This document shows, in pieces, positions 14,835 to 23,372 of a stretch of 26,008 nt of DNA. The notes under the pieces are model-generated. The model had not been told where the DNA came from and searched no databases. It saw nothing but the letters and a program-made list of their open reading frames with translations. Numbering within the stretch: position 1 is the first letter of the stretch; each line of letters starts with the position of its first letter. The DNA is from a virus. The stretch is from positions 1-26,008 of IMG/VR virus record IMGVR_UViG_3300048838_000917; one strand, given 5' to 3'. The translations under genes and the position numbers were made by a program.

Positions 14835-17693
14835 TTAGACAATTCCGACCCACGCGCCAGCGCGTTTGTGGTAGATCGTAGTCAGTGCACCACCATCGCT
14901 GCGGAAATAAAAATCTCCGTTGTTGCCGTCAGCATTATCAGGTGCGCCAACACCGCCATAAAGCCCCGCATTATTCTGGAAAGCACCTATAGGATGCCCA
15001 GGATAAACTTTACCGGCAGTTCTGATATCTTCGGTAAGATCATTGCCGAGGGTAACCTGGTTATTTTTAGTATTAGTAGCCTGATATCCAATAGCTACGC
15101 AATTTTCGCGTTTGAGGATTTCAATAAATCTATAAGTGCCTACCCCACCTGCGGCTGGGCTTATTCCGATGGCAATTAACGTCGTATTACTCTGTGCAAA
15201 TACCGTAAATGTAGTTCCATTTAGTATGTTTATTGGAGGGCTACCGCTTACCACATCAAATTTAACAGTGTGATATTCGCCTACGGCAAGGGTATGAATC
15301 GGCGTTGTAATAGTGTTTGTACCGTTAAATGCCGTACCCGTAAAATTAGCAGATATTGGACTACCGATAGCCCCTGCACCCGACTGCGAACCAATAAACA
15401 CGGACTTAACCGAGGATGCTGCTTGCCCAGAAGCGTAACCGATATTGATAGATTCTTCTTGTCCACCAAAAGAACCTGCATAAGGTCCAATAGCTACGGA
15501 ATCAGCACTATACCCTGCGAAAGTAGCTGAATCACCAATACTTAAATTACTGAGTAAATGCGCTGTATTTCCTGCGGACCAACCCATATTTAGAGTAAAT
15601 GCACGGTTAGGATCAACTGCCTCAACGCGCCCTTCAGTTTGCCCTTCGGTGCTAAATTTAATGCTTTGTCCGGTCTCAGTATATGTAACTTCTGTTTCGA
15701 TGGCAGGAACCACCGGAAACTTAGAAGCATCCATCACATAGTTTTTTCTCGGATATACAGCATTAGCACCCGCGGCAAGTCCTACGCAAAGAACCGAAAC
15801 AACTTGGTTATTGAAAACAGTGTTGTAGATATTTGCGCCAGCAGCAAACCCAAAGCAATCAATCGACGGAGCTACACCAGTGTACGACGCGAATGCCGTT
15901 GAACCTGCATTAACGCCGACGGCCACGATTGAACCTGCTTTAGCAGCAGAACCGGCATCTGGGCCAACCGCAGTAATGCCACCACCACCTTGCAAAACTA
16001 CGTTCCTTCCTGCCCAATTACCAAAAGCATTGATGGGAAAACTTTGCTGTTGGTTGCTAAAATTAATAGTATCCGCAGCACTATGCCCGACAACTGTAAC
16101 GTAAGGGCTGGGATTAAGTGAAATAACATTGGTGTGGTTACGGTATGCCGCACCGATAATGGTCGTAAAATCATTAAACCGACTTGCCCCAGAAGTACCT
16201 TCTGTGGCAATTCGGAGAACATTATTACGACCAGCATTACCCGTACCGGCACCGGGACCTACGCTATCGCCGATATAAATATTGCTTGACGAAGTTACAT
16301 TTTGGCCAGAACTAGTACCGATAGAAATATTGCCAAGACCAGAAACGCCTGTGCCGGCATTAAAGCCAATCGCAATTTGATTAGTTTGCAAACTCCCGGC
16401 ATTAACGCCTAAGTGTGCCGATTGCGTACCCGCCCGAGCATTGACAATATGCCCCAAACCTGCGGCGGTAATCACGAGATCGCCGGCAGTTTCTAGTTCG
16501 ATTTCCAAAGTGTTTGCCGCTTCAACCAATACACCCGGACCAGCAACATTTAACACGTTTTCGGCGCTAGGATCAATACGCAAATCGGCTTGCAGATTAT
16601 TAGCTGCAAGCGTAAGATCAATCGACTGCGTATCCGTTACGGAAGTAACGGCATTACCAACACCGCTATAGACGCCGTTAGCACGAAGCTCGATTAGATT
16701 ACCGGCATCGGGCGAACGAATAACCTGCGAACTAAGAACACCCATAGCGACGCTATGGTCAATAGTATTGGTATCGCTAGCGGTAGTAATCGTGCCCGCG
16801 AAACCCGTAGCGTACAGGCCGTTGGCACGAATCTCTAGCGAATTGCCACCGTCCGGCGAGATAATTGCATTTGCCGAGAGTACATTTGCCGCAAGAGTAA
16901 GGTCAATACTCTGCGTGTCAAGTACGCTGGTAGGCACATTTGCCGGATTGCCATTCTGCGGACCCGGCACATACACACCGTTAGCGCGAAGCTCAAGGAT
17001 TTGATTCGCGTCAGGCGAACGAATCACCTGCGAAGTCAAAATATTCGCAGTAACGGTATGGTCAATAGTGTTAGTATCGTTAGCCCCAACGATAGCATCT
17101 TCGATGTTGCCGTTGTTCGGTCCCCGCGCGTACATACCATTTACGCGGAACTCAAGGATATTTCGCGGATCGGGAGACAGAATAGCATCCGCACGGATAG
17201 TAACATCCCCCACACCGGGATCAGGATTTAAAGTAATATTGATAGTATTAGTATCAATTTCATCCAAAGAACGGACAACATTTCCGCCGGTTCCGAGCGA
17301 GGCGTAGTAATCGCCCCAATCGTGGGAAACGCTGAACGGGTAACAGAAAGCCTTAACCGTACCGAGGCCGCCGCCAGTAAGGCGAAGAACATAACGGCCT
17401 GAATAAAAGAGGATAACACTCGTAAGATCCTCGTCGAGAATCAGCGGAGTACCACGCACCGGAGTAAATGGGGTATACACCGGATTGCTGTCGTAGTCAC
17501 TTACACAATCAACTGCAACACCCTGTCCGGGGGCAAGATTATGTACGTGAATTACAACCGGCTCGTTCCAAACTTCAAAGACGGGAGAAACACCCGAAGA
17601 ACTTGTCTCGTCAAAAAGACGATTTTCTTTCTGAAACTGAGCTAATTGTGCGGCTCCATCGCGCTGGCGAGTACCGCGGGGATTAAGCGCCAT
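14835..17693 (-). CDS. Large repeat-rich tail fibre (952 aa)
   Basis: Residues 1-135 are an N-terminal attachment region with the shared beta module (FEVWNEPVVIHV ... SGRYVLRLTGGGLG). Residues 147-395 hold five tandem repeats of about 40-50 residues starting DTNTI or DTQSI. Residues 426-775 and 865-885 contain many GxxAG/SIG/AIG turns (QIAIGFNAG, NISIGTSSG, SVAIGPYAG, SVFIGSQSG, CVAIGYQA), the hallmark of YadA-type trimeric adhesin heads. The C-terminus (DGNNGDFYFRSDGGALTT ... AGAWVG) is a small conserved cap; no clear intramolecular chaperone domain is seen. Trimeric host-recognition fibre is the best call. It overlaps the upstream gene by 11 bases. Confidence 0.9.
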   Translation of the reverse strand: MALNPRGTRQRDGAAQLAQFQKENRLFDETSSSGVSPVFEVWNEPVVIHVHNLAPGQGVAVDCVSDYDSNPVYTPFTPVRGTPLILDEDLTSVILFYSGRYVLRLTGGGLGTVKAFCYPFSVSHDWGDYYASLGTGGNVVRSLDEIDTNTINITLNPDPGVGDVTIRADAILSPDPRNILEFRVNGMYARGPNNGNIEDAIVGANDTNTIDHTVTANILTSQVIRSPDANQILELRANGVYVPGPQNGNPANVPTSVLDTQSIDLTLAANVLSANAIISPDGGNSLEIRANGLYATGFAGTITTASDTNTIDHSVAMGVLSSQVIRSPDAGNLIELRANGVYSGVGNAVTSVTDTQSIDLTLAANNLQADLRIDPSAENVLNVAGPGVLVEAANTLEIELETAGDLVITAAGLGHIVNARAGTQSAHLGVNAGSLQTNQIAIGFNAGTGVSGLGNISIGTSSGQNVTSSSNIYIGDSVGPGAGTGNAGRNNVLRIATEGTSGASRFNDFTTIIGAAYRNHTNVISLNPSPYVTVVGHSAADTINFSNQQQSFPINAFGNWAGRNVVLQGGGGITAVGPDAGSAAKAGSIVAVGVNAGSTAFASYTGVAPSIDCFGFAAGANIYNTVFNNQVVSVLCVGLAAGANAVYPRKNYVMDASKFPVVPAIETEVTYTETGQSIKFSTEGQTEGRVEAVDPNRAFTLNMGWSAGNTAHLLSNLSIGDSATFAGYSADSVAIGPYAGSFGGQEESINIGYASGQAASSVKSVFIGSQSGAGAIGSPISANFTGTAFNGTNTITTPIHTLAVGEYHTVKFDVVSGSPPINILNGTTFTVFAQSNTTLIAIGISPAAGGVGTYRFIEILKRENCVAIGYQATNTKNNQVTLGNDLTEDIRTAGKVYPGHPIGAFQNNAGLYGGVGAPDNADGNNGDFYFRSDGGALTTIYHKRAGAWVGIV
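16518..17255 (-). repeat. Five-fold tandem repeat in the fibre gene
   Basis: Within the 952-residue fibre, five copies begin near residues 147, 206, 259, 307 and 354. Copies alternate between DTNTID and DTQSID starts, followed by NILTSQVIRSPDA or LAANVL-type strands and ending LRANGVY or IRANGLY. The alternation suggests duplication of a two-copy unit. Repeats of this sort can expand or contract by recombination and alter fibre length. Confidence 0.8.
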
Positions 17694-18003
17694 TGTTTGA
17701 CTCCAAAAGTTTGTTGACTAAATCACGTTGCTCGGCACAAAACTTAGAAAGATTTACACAAAGCTCGCGATAAAAGCCAAAAGCTGCCGAATCTTTTGGC
17801 GGCGCACCCATTATAGGATTATGCCAGTACAAAGTGCGGTTATTGAATGGACCAGTACCATCTTGCCGATAGGCTACCACACGTGCTCCGAACTGCACAA
17901 TAAATCTTTTCTCAAGAGGTAGCAATTTTTCTACGAATCCGGCACCATACAACACGTCGTACACACTATCCCCGGGAAATATTGGCGACTCGTCAAGGTA
18001 CAT
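17683..18003 (-). CDS. Small beta-barrel-like protein between portal and fibre (106 aa)
   Basis: The middle of this protein (VYDVLYGAGFVEKLLP, FIVQFGARVVAYRQDGTG, RTLYWHNPI) follows the GDxVYDxxYGxGxV ... F-x-x-RxVxYxxDGxxxxxTLYW plan of small SH3-like phage proteins. The C-terminal third is helical (FGFYRELCVNLSKFCAEQRDLVNKLLE). It starts just after the portal stop and overlaps the fibre gene by 11 bases. The function is not known. Its place suggests a portal- or fibre-associated adapter. Confidence 0.65.
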   Translation of the reverse strand: MYLDESPIFPGDSVYDVLYGAGFVEKLLPLEKRFIVQFGARVVAYRQDGTGPFNNRTLYWHNPIMGAPPKDSAAFGFYRELCVNLSKFCAEQRDLVNKLLESNNGA

Positions 18004-18005
18004 CG

Positions 18006-20030
18006 TTACGCTCCGAAGGGCATATTAGTAGGCGTCGGGGCGGGCAGCGCAAACCCCGCGTCAGGCGAAGCAGGCGGCACGCTACGCCCGTCTAGGGGCG
18101 GGCGGGGGGTTCCCTCAAGGGCAGACGGCGGCGCCGGCCTAGGGGCTTGCGCGAGGCCGGCAAAGGCATTGCCCCGCTTGGGATCAGGAATTACTTCATC
18201 AACATTATAACCCCGAGATTTAAGGATCTCACGAAGCAGTACGCTAACACCCTGCGGCGGAATAAACTGCAAGTATGGAGTAAGCACTTGCATAATTTCA
18301 ACAGTACGACTCTGCGACAATTCACGCTGCATAATACCGCTAGCACCGCGCGCAATAATCTGCGCATCGACCTTTGCAGCTTCATCGTCGCCGTACTTAA
18401 GTTCGTGATTGTAGTAGATAGTAACCGTAGGTGCAATTACGTCAGAATCAATATTAAGTAAAACTTGCTTAATACCCTTAGCAGCATTGCCCATCAACAT
18501 CGACAAGCCGCCCATTGTACGCCCGGCGCCAGCAACCTGCGGATTACCAAGCACATACGCCGGTACACCGCTGATATCGTCGGCAAGTTTAAGGTACTGA
18601 TCGACAATACCCTGCAATTCAGCAGCATTACTATCAACCTTCTGAAACCGGAAAACAGGTTCAGAAGTACCCGTCATGCTAGGTTCGGTACGGTACAATC
18701 TACCCGGTTCAATCTGGTGCGGCTGTTCTTCCTCGGCACTAAGGCGAGTAATATCAAACTCGCCAAACGGACCTGCGGAAAACGACATATTTTTTGCGAG
18801 ATTTCGAGCCGCAGCATTTGCCATGCGCTCGATAGACTCCAACAAATCCGGCAGAGCCTCGCCCCAAAAGCATCCATTAACTTTCTTAAAGCTAGTGGTA
18901 TGAATCGGACGCACGCCCAGCGGGTGTGGATTTAGCACCGCATAAATAGTCTCGCCATCGACGACCCACACAATGGATTCGTAAGGCTTTTGCGGATCAT
19001 CAACAAGCACGCCGGCGTCGATTAGCATCTGTCCTTTGAGAACACCGTAATACACAAGCGCATCAATATACTCTTCGCGCTCAGTATGATCGGTACGCTC
19101 TTTAAGGTGATCCTCTTCGCTATCCGTATTGAGATCAATACGTGCTCCGGAATGCTGAAACTTATCTAGCAACTTACGGACTGTTTCTGCCTTGAAACCT
19201 TCAATCGCCAAACACTCATGCAGATATGCGTAAGTAAGTTGCTTTTTAATGATGATATACGTACCATCTTGCCCGTTTGTAGAATCGCGAGACGGGAAAA
19301 CAGAAAGCGGATCAATCCGCTCACATTCCCGCACTACAACACGATGAACATCGATCTTATCTCCTACCCATCGCATACGCTCGCGCGAGCGAAGAATAGG
19401 CGCTTCAAAGATGGCAGTAGGATACGTGGTAACATCATCTAGAAAACGACGGAATTCGCGCATCCAGTTGCCTTCTAGCATTCTGTCGCGAATTAGTGTT
19501 TCCATATGCATAGCAGCTTGTGTCGCGCGGTCCATAACGAACCCACGCGCAAGCTCTTTGTAGCGTTTCGCGGCCTGAACAATAGCCCCCATATCAGAAA
19601 TCCCCATAGCAAGAATTTCTTGCTTGAGGTTTTCAATAGCTACTTTTTTGATATTTTCAGGGATTGTAGGGTTTGGCGTAGGTGCTAACGTCCACGGCTG
19701 TTCTTCGGCATTCGCCAGAATATCCGTCATCCACGACAGCGCCGCACGGCATTTAAGATCAATAATTGGGATATAGATATCAGACGTAGCCGCAACTAAG
19801 TCAGCATCTTCCGGGTCATACTCCCGCCGACGCCGCCGAAGCGCACGCATAATACGATTATCAACGCCCGAAGCTTGCCTGTTATCTCTCGCAATGCTGA
19901 AACAAGATTCTACATGCGAGGCAAGCGTATCCTCGACGATCTTAGCTTGAAGCTCGATAGCTTCGTATCGAGCTTCATCCGCACTTATTTCTTTTGCGGA
20001 TCGCGGGGCGGCGTAGTTAGTTAGGCTCAT
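18006..20030 (-). CDS. Portal protein (674 aa)
   Basis: The portal is the dodecameric ring at one capsid vertex through which DNA enters and leaves, docking the terminase and the tail adaptors. The sequence shows an N-terminal helical clip (KIVEDTLASHVESCFSIARD), the wing domain with many charged residues, and the conserved stem/crown stretch LLESIERMANAAARNLAKN followed by DQYLKLADDISGVPAYVLGN. After about residue 629 there is a Pro/Ala-rich tail ending PTPTNMPFGA. The length is at the upper end, as for podovirus portals. It overlaps the spanin gene by 14 bases upstream. Confidence is high from length, order and motif style. Confidence 0.9.
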   Translation of the reverse strand: MSLTNYAAPRSAKEISADEARYEAIELQAKIVEDTLASHVESCFSIARDNRQASGVDNRIMRALRRRRREYDPEDADLVAATSDIYIPIIDLKCRAALSWMTDILANAEEQPWTLAPTPNPTIPENIKKVAIENLKQEILAMGISDMGAIVQAAKRYKELARGFVMDRATQAAMHMETLIRDRMLEGNWMREFRRFLDDVTTYPTAIFEAPILRSRERMRWVGDKIDVHRVVVRECERIDPLSVFPSRDSTNGQDGTYIIIKKQLTYAYLHECLAIEGFKAETVRKLLDKFQHSGARIDLNTDSEEDHLKERTDHTEREEYIDALVYYGVLKGQMLIDAGVLVDDPQKPYESIVWVVDGETIYAVLNPHPLGVRPIHTTSFKKVNGCFWGEALPDLLESIERMANAAARNLAKNMSFSAGPFGEFDITRLSAEEEQPHQIEPGRLYRTEPSMTGTSEPVFRFQKVDSNAAELQGIVDQYLKLADDISGVPAYVLGNPQVAGAGRTMGGLSMLMGNAAKGIKQVLLNIDSDVIAPTVTIYYNHELKYGDDEAAKVDAQIIARGASGIMQRELSQSRTVEIMQVLTPYLQFIPPQGVSVLLREILKSRGYNVDEVIPDPKRGNAFAGLAQAPRPAPPSALEGTPRPPLDGRSVPPASPDAGFALPAPTPTNMPFGA

Positions 20031-20343
20031 TGAGGCACGCCTCTGCTTGCTTTTTGACGCTTGTCAATTCAATCATGCATGATTCGTAGGCTTCTGCGCC
20101 TTCGATATACGCACGCTCCAAATCATCCCGAGGTATTAGTCCTTGCTCGGTCGGGAGTGGAATTGGGTAAGCTTTTGGAAGGTTGAATTGAAGCTGGGGC
20201 TTGGGTTTTGATACTGGCGGCGAGTCTATCTCGGGCTTCGTTACTTTCTCGCCCCACTTGCATGAGGATATTACTACGGTCAGAGTCAATATCGCAAGAA
20301 CTCGAAGCGGGGTTTTGCCTCTGAATTTGTGTGTAGCGTGCAT
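20017..20343 (-). CDS. Outer-membrane spanin lipoprotein, Rz1-like (108 aa)
   Basis: A basic N-terminus is followed by a hydrophobic stretch (LRVLAILTLTVVISSC), with Cys28 at the lipobox (ISSC), so the mature protein should be a lipid-anchored outer-membrane protein. A Pro-rich segment follows (PEIDSPPVSKPKPQLQFNLP), typical for Rz1. The last 45 residues (DLERAYIEGAEAYESCMIEL) add a helix, making it longer than the classic Rz1 of lambda. It begins inside the Rz gene in another frame, with an AGGAG site, and continues 106 bases past the Rz stop. It acts with Rz to fuse inner and outer membranes at lysis. Confidence 0.8.
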   Translation of the reverse strand: MHATHKFRGKTPLRVLAILTLTVVISSCKWGEKVTKPEIDSPPVSKPKPQLQFNLPKAYPIPLPTEQGLIPRDDLERAYIEGAEAYESCMIELTSVKKQAEACLNEPN

Positions 20344-20650
20344 ACAAACTCCTATACTTTTGTTCCGCCTGTTCTTGTTCCGCGTTTCTTAATTGAACAA
20401 TACTATTAACGACGTCGAGCGCAGCGTGGTAATCTGCAATTACCTGATTTTGTTTCTCCAAATGCTGCTCGTATATGTCTTTGATTTCGCTCGCCTTTCC
20501 CTCGGCCAACTCTAATTTGACTTCGAGGTATTTGGCTTTCCAAACTGAATGCGCAACAAAACTAGCACCGCTGGCAGAAGCAATACTAGTCAAGAGCATC
20601 AAGATCGGTATGGTTTTGCCTTGTATCAGGTTGAGCATTTGGGTCCACAT
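20123..20650 (-). CDS. Inner-membrane spanin, Rz-like (175 aa)
   Basis: A single N-terminal membrane segment (about residues 13-33, TIPILMLLTSIASASGASFV) is followed by a periplasmic coiled coil (LEVKLELAEGKASEIKDIYE, then EQHLEKQNQVIADYHAALD) to about residue 110. The last 60 residues are Ser/Ala/Pro-rich. That layout is the i-spanin plan. Its last 221 bases overlap the Rz1-like gene in a different frame. It also overlaps the holin gene by 65 bases upstream. A second possible start is the Met at residue 5. Confidence 0.8.
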   Translation of the reverse strand: MWTQMLNLIQGKTIPILMLLTSIASASGASFVAHSVWKAKYLEVKLELAEGKASEIKDIYEQHLEKQNQVIADYHAALDVVNSIVQLRNAEQEQAEQKYRSLYARYTQIQRQNPASSSCDIDSDRSNILMQVGRESNEARDRLAASIKTQAPASIQPSKSLPNSTPDRARTNTSG

Positions 20651-20936
20651 GGATCGTTTTCGCTCTCAGAAGTGAAAGAACTGAATTGGACATATAGCCA
20701 GAAAAGAACGCCGAAGCAGCATTTAGCTGTTCAAACTCGCGCAACGCAAGGCAGCATCCAATAGTAATAATAGTATTATGAAGCAAATGGTATGGGTACG
20801 AGCGAATGTACGAAACTATTGATCCTTGCTTATGTATTACGCGGTATTGGACGGTTTTCTTTGTAACATGCGCCGCGCCGCCAAGTAAAGCGCAGAAAAT
20901 TACTATGACGATCGGCGATGTTAAGAATTCAATCAT
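20586..20936 (-). CDS. Putative holin, three membrane segments (116 aa)
   Basis: Three hydrophobic segments lie at about residues 7-24 (SPIVIVIFCALLGGAAHV), 51-67 (LLHNTIITIGCCLALRE) and 72-89 (NAASAFFSGYMSNSVLSL). The C-terminal 25 residues are charged. A small three-TM protein next to spanin genes is the usual profile of a holin, which forms the inner-membrane holes that time lysis. The ATG overlaps the upstream stop as ATGA, and its 3' end overlaps Rz by 65 bases, making a compact lysis group with Rz and Rz1. The endolysin is not in this cassette. Confidence 0.7.
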   Translation of the reverse strand: MIEFLTSPIVIVIFCALLGGAAHVTKKTVQYRVIHKQGSIVSYIRSYPYHLLHNTIITIGCCLALREFEQLNAASAFFSGYMSNSVLSLLRAKTIHVDPNAQPDTRQNHTDLDALD

Positions 20937-21409
20937 GCTTGTATCTCGTACTGGATTTTATCAGGTTCTCGGAAATAATCACCAGTATACCGATCTAAGT
21001 ATTTGTCGAAGAAAGGAATCTGCGGTGCGCTTGGCTCTACTGCAAATATTCCTCGTCTGCACTCGTAATACCGAAGTAATTTTCTAGCGTCTTCCAAAAT
21101 AGCATGAATGTTATCTTCTAAGTTAAGATTTCTATGTAACGTAATACCGTATGCCTGCAACATATTTTTGCGCTTAATAAAAAGAACCGCCGCTACGATA
21201 CGTTCGTTATGTTCCCACACCCACAGCCCTGCATCTGTGAAAGTAATCGCTGGCCGCATCCGTCGGAAAAAATCTTCCCGAGTAAAACTAGATTTTTTAC
21301 ATATAGTTGCTGTATCTGCAACTAAAAAGTTATACAAAAGTTCTAAATCAGCTTCGCTACTAAGCTGGCGAAGTATAGTATCTTCTGTGATTGCGAGGTC
21401 GTCAAGCAT
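20933..21409 (-). CDS. GNAT-like acetyltransferase-fold protein (158 aa)
   Basis: The second half has the pattern of a GNAT fold: strands (LWVWEHNERIVAAVLFIKRK), then AYGITLHRN, then a helix (IHAILEDARKLLRYYECRRG), then a strand (IFAVEP) and a FFDKYLDRYTGDYF loop. A clear acetyl-CoA Q/RxxGxG/A loop is not visible, so it may be a degenerate or non-enzymatic member. It overlaps the terminase gene by 8 bases and couples to the holin by ATGA. Small GNAT-like proteins beside the terminase/portal occur in several phages, with no established role that I know. The assignment is by fold impression only. Confidence 0.5.
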   Translation of the reverse strand: MLDDLAITEDTILRQLSSEADLELLYNFLVADTATICKKSSFTREDFFRRMRPAITFTDAGLWVWEHNERIVAAVLFIKRKNMLQAYGITLHRNLNLEDNIHAILEDARKLLRYYECRRGIFAVEPSAPQIPFFDKYLDRYTGDYFREPDKIQYEIQA

Positions 21410-22892
21410 ATTTTACTACTCTTTGTGGCCTAGATTCAGTTTCTCCAGCGCGTAGTATTCTGGCTTGCTTTCTAGCGCCCAGCCTTTGCGCGCCAAAACG
21501 AACGAATAGGCATCCGTACTGAATCGCATCCATTACATGCGAATGCATATTCTTGTCTGGTAGGGGCTTGTGCTGATCTTTCGTGCCTATAAGTCGCGCG
21601 TATGCGTATTGGCCAAGGAATCCCTCGCGCGCGAGCGTTACATCAGGCGACATAAGAAAGCCGTCAGTTCGATTCAAGAAGTAATCGACTGATTCTTTTC
21701 GTGCAATAAATGAGTTTGTGATTGCAGGAACGCCATATAAGTTACGTTCTTTGAGCACATCGAATGGTGTGCGCTTATCCAGCGACGAACGTCCTCGACC
21801 AGCAGGATCGCCAACGATGTAATACCGCATGTTAGAGTAGCGTGTGGATAGGATGGGGATTATGTACCCGTCCAGAAATTCTTCTAACGATACGTCTGTC
21901 GGCGTGATTTCTTCCAGCAATCTTACTCCACCTAGCGGCGCTTGCTGCATGAAAACACAAGCAGGAGTAAGGCCCCAATCCAAACCAATAACCAAAGGAA
22001 GTGATTTATCAACTTTGAGCTTTTCTTTCGCGACATGATGCTTGGTCTTGAAGTTGGGGAATACTGGCTTGCCATGCATTGGCACGCCATATTCATTGCA
22101 CACCATGCGGCGAATCGTGTTGTGATCGCCATTAGCCGAAGCAATAATCTTTTTATAGTAGTCGAACCCGCCGACAAAGGCTACATTTTCAGCTTCTGGA
22201 TTTTCAATATACTGTTCCGTCTGCTCGTCGAAAAGCATAGCAGGCGGCTGCGTAAAAAACTTATATCCTGGGGGAGTTTCATCTTCCGCATATCGATACC
22301 ACCAGTGCCGCGTAGATGGCGGGTTTGTATCCGCCACAATTCCTTTCCACGTAGCGCCTTTGAATACGATATTACCATGTTCATCTTCGATGACTTCGGG
22401 AAAACGACCAATACGCTGCGGGAGATATTTAATAACTTCGGCGTCAATTTCTGACGCTTCATTGATATAGGCACCGGTGTATTCGGTAGAGAGAAGTTTA
22501 CCGATATCATCAGGCGTATTTACCGCCATGAAGATAACTTCCATATCTACAGTAGTACCATCGCCTAGTTTGCGGATCATTCGTCCGCGGATAGGAATAT
22601 CGTAGACAATCGGGCAAACAGCATCAGGCACCCAGCGTTGCCAAGTTTTGATTGTCGTTTGCTTTAATTCGGGATACGTATTTCGGATTAACACGAAGCG
22701 AGTACGACGTACGCCTTCCCACGGTTCTTGCATATGGGCACGACGAAACAATTCCATCATACACGCGGAAGACTTACCAGAACCGACTGGTCCCCGTATA
22801 CCACGAAAGAAACTATTATCATTATGAAATTCTAGGCACGTTGGCGAAGCAACATACCTAATAATTTTATTTTTGCTGGAGTAGTCTGTCAT
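21402..22892 (-). CDS. Large terminase subunit (ATPase-nuclease)
   Basis: This is the motor that translocates DNA into procapsids and cuts concatemers. The Walker A motif GPVGSGKSS lies near residues 34-42. The Walker B segment TGAYINEASEI has the catalytic Glu at about 145, and VADTNPP is near residue 188-194 (coupling motif). The RNase H-like nuclease carries acidic residues at Asp305 (VIGLDWGLTP), Asp362 (YIVGDPAGRGRSS) and Asp455 (HSHVMDAIQYG). The start at 22892 is chosen because a GGA site lies close to it and the preceding in-frame Met at 22940 has none. It overlaps the small terminase by 26 bases. Confidence 0.95.
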   Translation of the reverse strand: MTDYSSKNKIIRYVASPTCLEFHNDNSFFRGIRGPVGSGKSSACMMELFRRAHMQEPWEGVRRTRFVLIRNTYPELKQTTIKTWQRWVPDAVCPIVYDIPIRGRMIRKLGDGTTVDMEVIFMAVNTPDDIGKLLSTEYTGAYINEASEIDAEVIKYLPQRIGRFPEVIEDEHGNIVFKGATWKGIVADTNPPSTRHWWYRYAEDETPPGYKFFTQPPAMLFDEQTEQYIENPEAENVAFVGGFDYYKKIIASANGDHNTIRRMVCNEYGVPMHGKPVFPNFKTKHHVAKEKLKVDKSLPLVIGLDWGLTPACVFMQQAPLGGVRLLEEITPTDVSLEEFLDGYIIPILSTRYSNMRYYIVGDPAGRGRSSLDKRTPFDVLKERNLYGVPAITNSFIARKESVDYFLNRTDGFLMSPDVTLAREGFLGQYAYARLIGTKDQHKPLPDKNMHSHVMDAIQYGCLFVRFGAQRLGARKQARILRAGETESRPQRVVKYA

Positions 22893-23343
22893 TTTCCTGC
22901 ACCAATCTTTCCCGAGCTTGAGCGGCCATTGCCGGATCAAGGATCATATTGAACTGATACGTAGGTCCATTATTGGCATTGCCATCAACCTTGATAGCAT
23001 CACCATATTTGGACTTATTTAGTTTGGCAGCTAACCAGCGGTAATGTTGCGCCAGGGCTTTTGCCCGATCAATTTCTTCTTTTCCATCGGCGTATTCCAG
23101 TTCGGTGGAAGCCTTATCTACTAAGGTTTCTGCACCAATACGCATAGCTTCGGTCAATTCGGCGTCGCCGATTTTTGACAAAAGTCCGCGTAATTGTCCC
23201 GAAGGAATTGAAAGTGATTTTGCAGCAGCAGAGAAGGTGTGGCCTTCCTGAACTTTCACAAGGAATAAATCAATTTGTGACTGCGATACTTCGGCAACTT
23301 CTGGCTTTACGTCCAGCGGTATTTTTATGGCAATGAAAGGCAT
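22867..23343 (-). CDS. Small terminase subunit (158 aa)
   Basis: The protein recognises the packaging site and loads the large subunit. A helix-turn-helix-like stretch occurs at residues 36-57 (TFSAAAKSLSIPSGQLRGLL). Then an oligomerisation region follows, and the block RWLAAKLNKSKYGD (residues 102-115) is a common signature of small terminases. The C-terminal tail (MAAQARERLVQENDRLLQ) is helical and could bind the large subunit. It is the first gene of the leftward late operon, immediately downstream of a sigma70-like promoter and a repeat array. Confidence 0.85.
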   Translation of the reverse strand: MPFIAIKIPLDVKPEVAEVSQSQIDLFLVKVQEGHTFSAAAKSLSIPSGQLRGLLSKIGDAELTEAMRIGAETLVDKASTELEYADGKEEIDRAKALAQHYRWLAAKLNKSKYGDAIKVDGNANNGPTYQFNMILDPAMAAQARERLVQENDRLLQQK

Positions 23344-23372
23344 TTAAGTAGCTCGATGTTGCGGCAGCTCCA

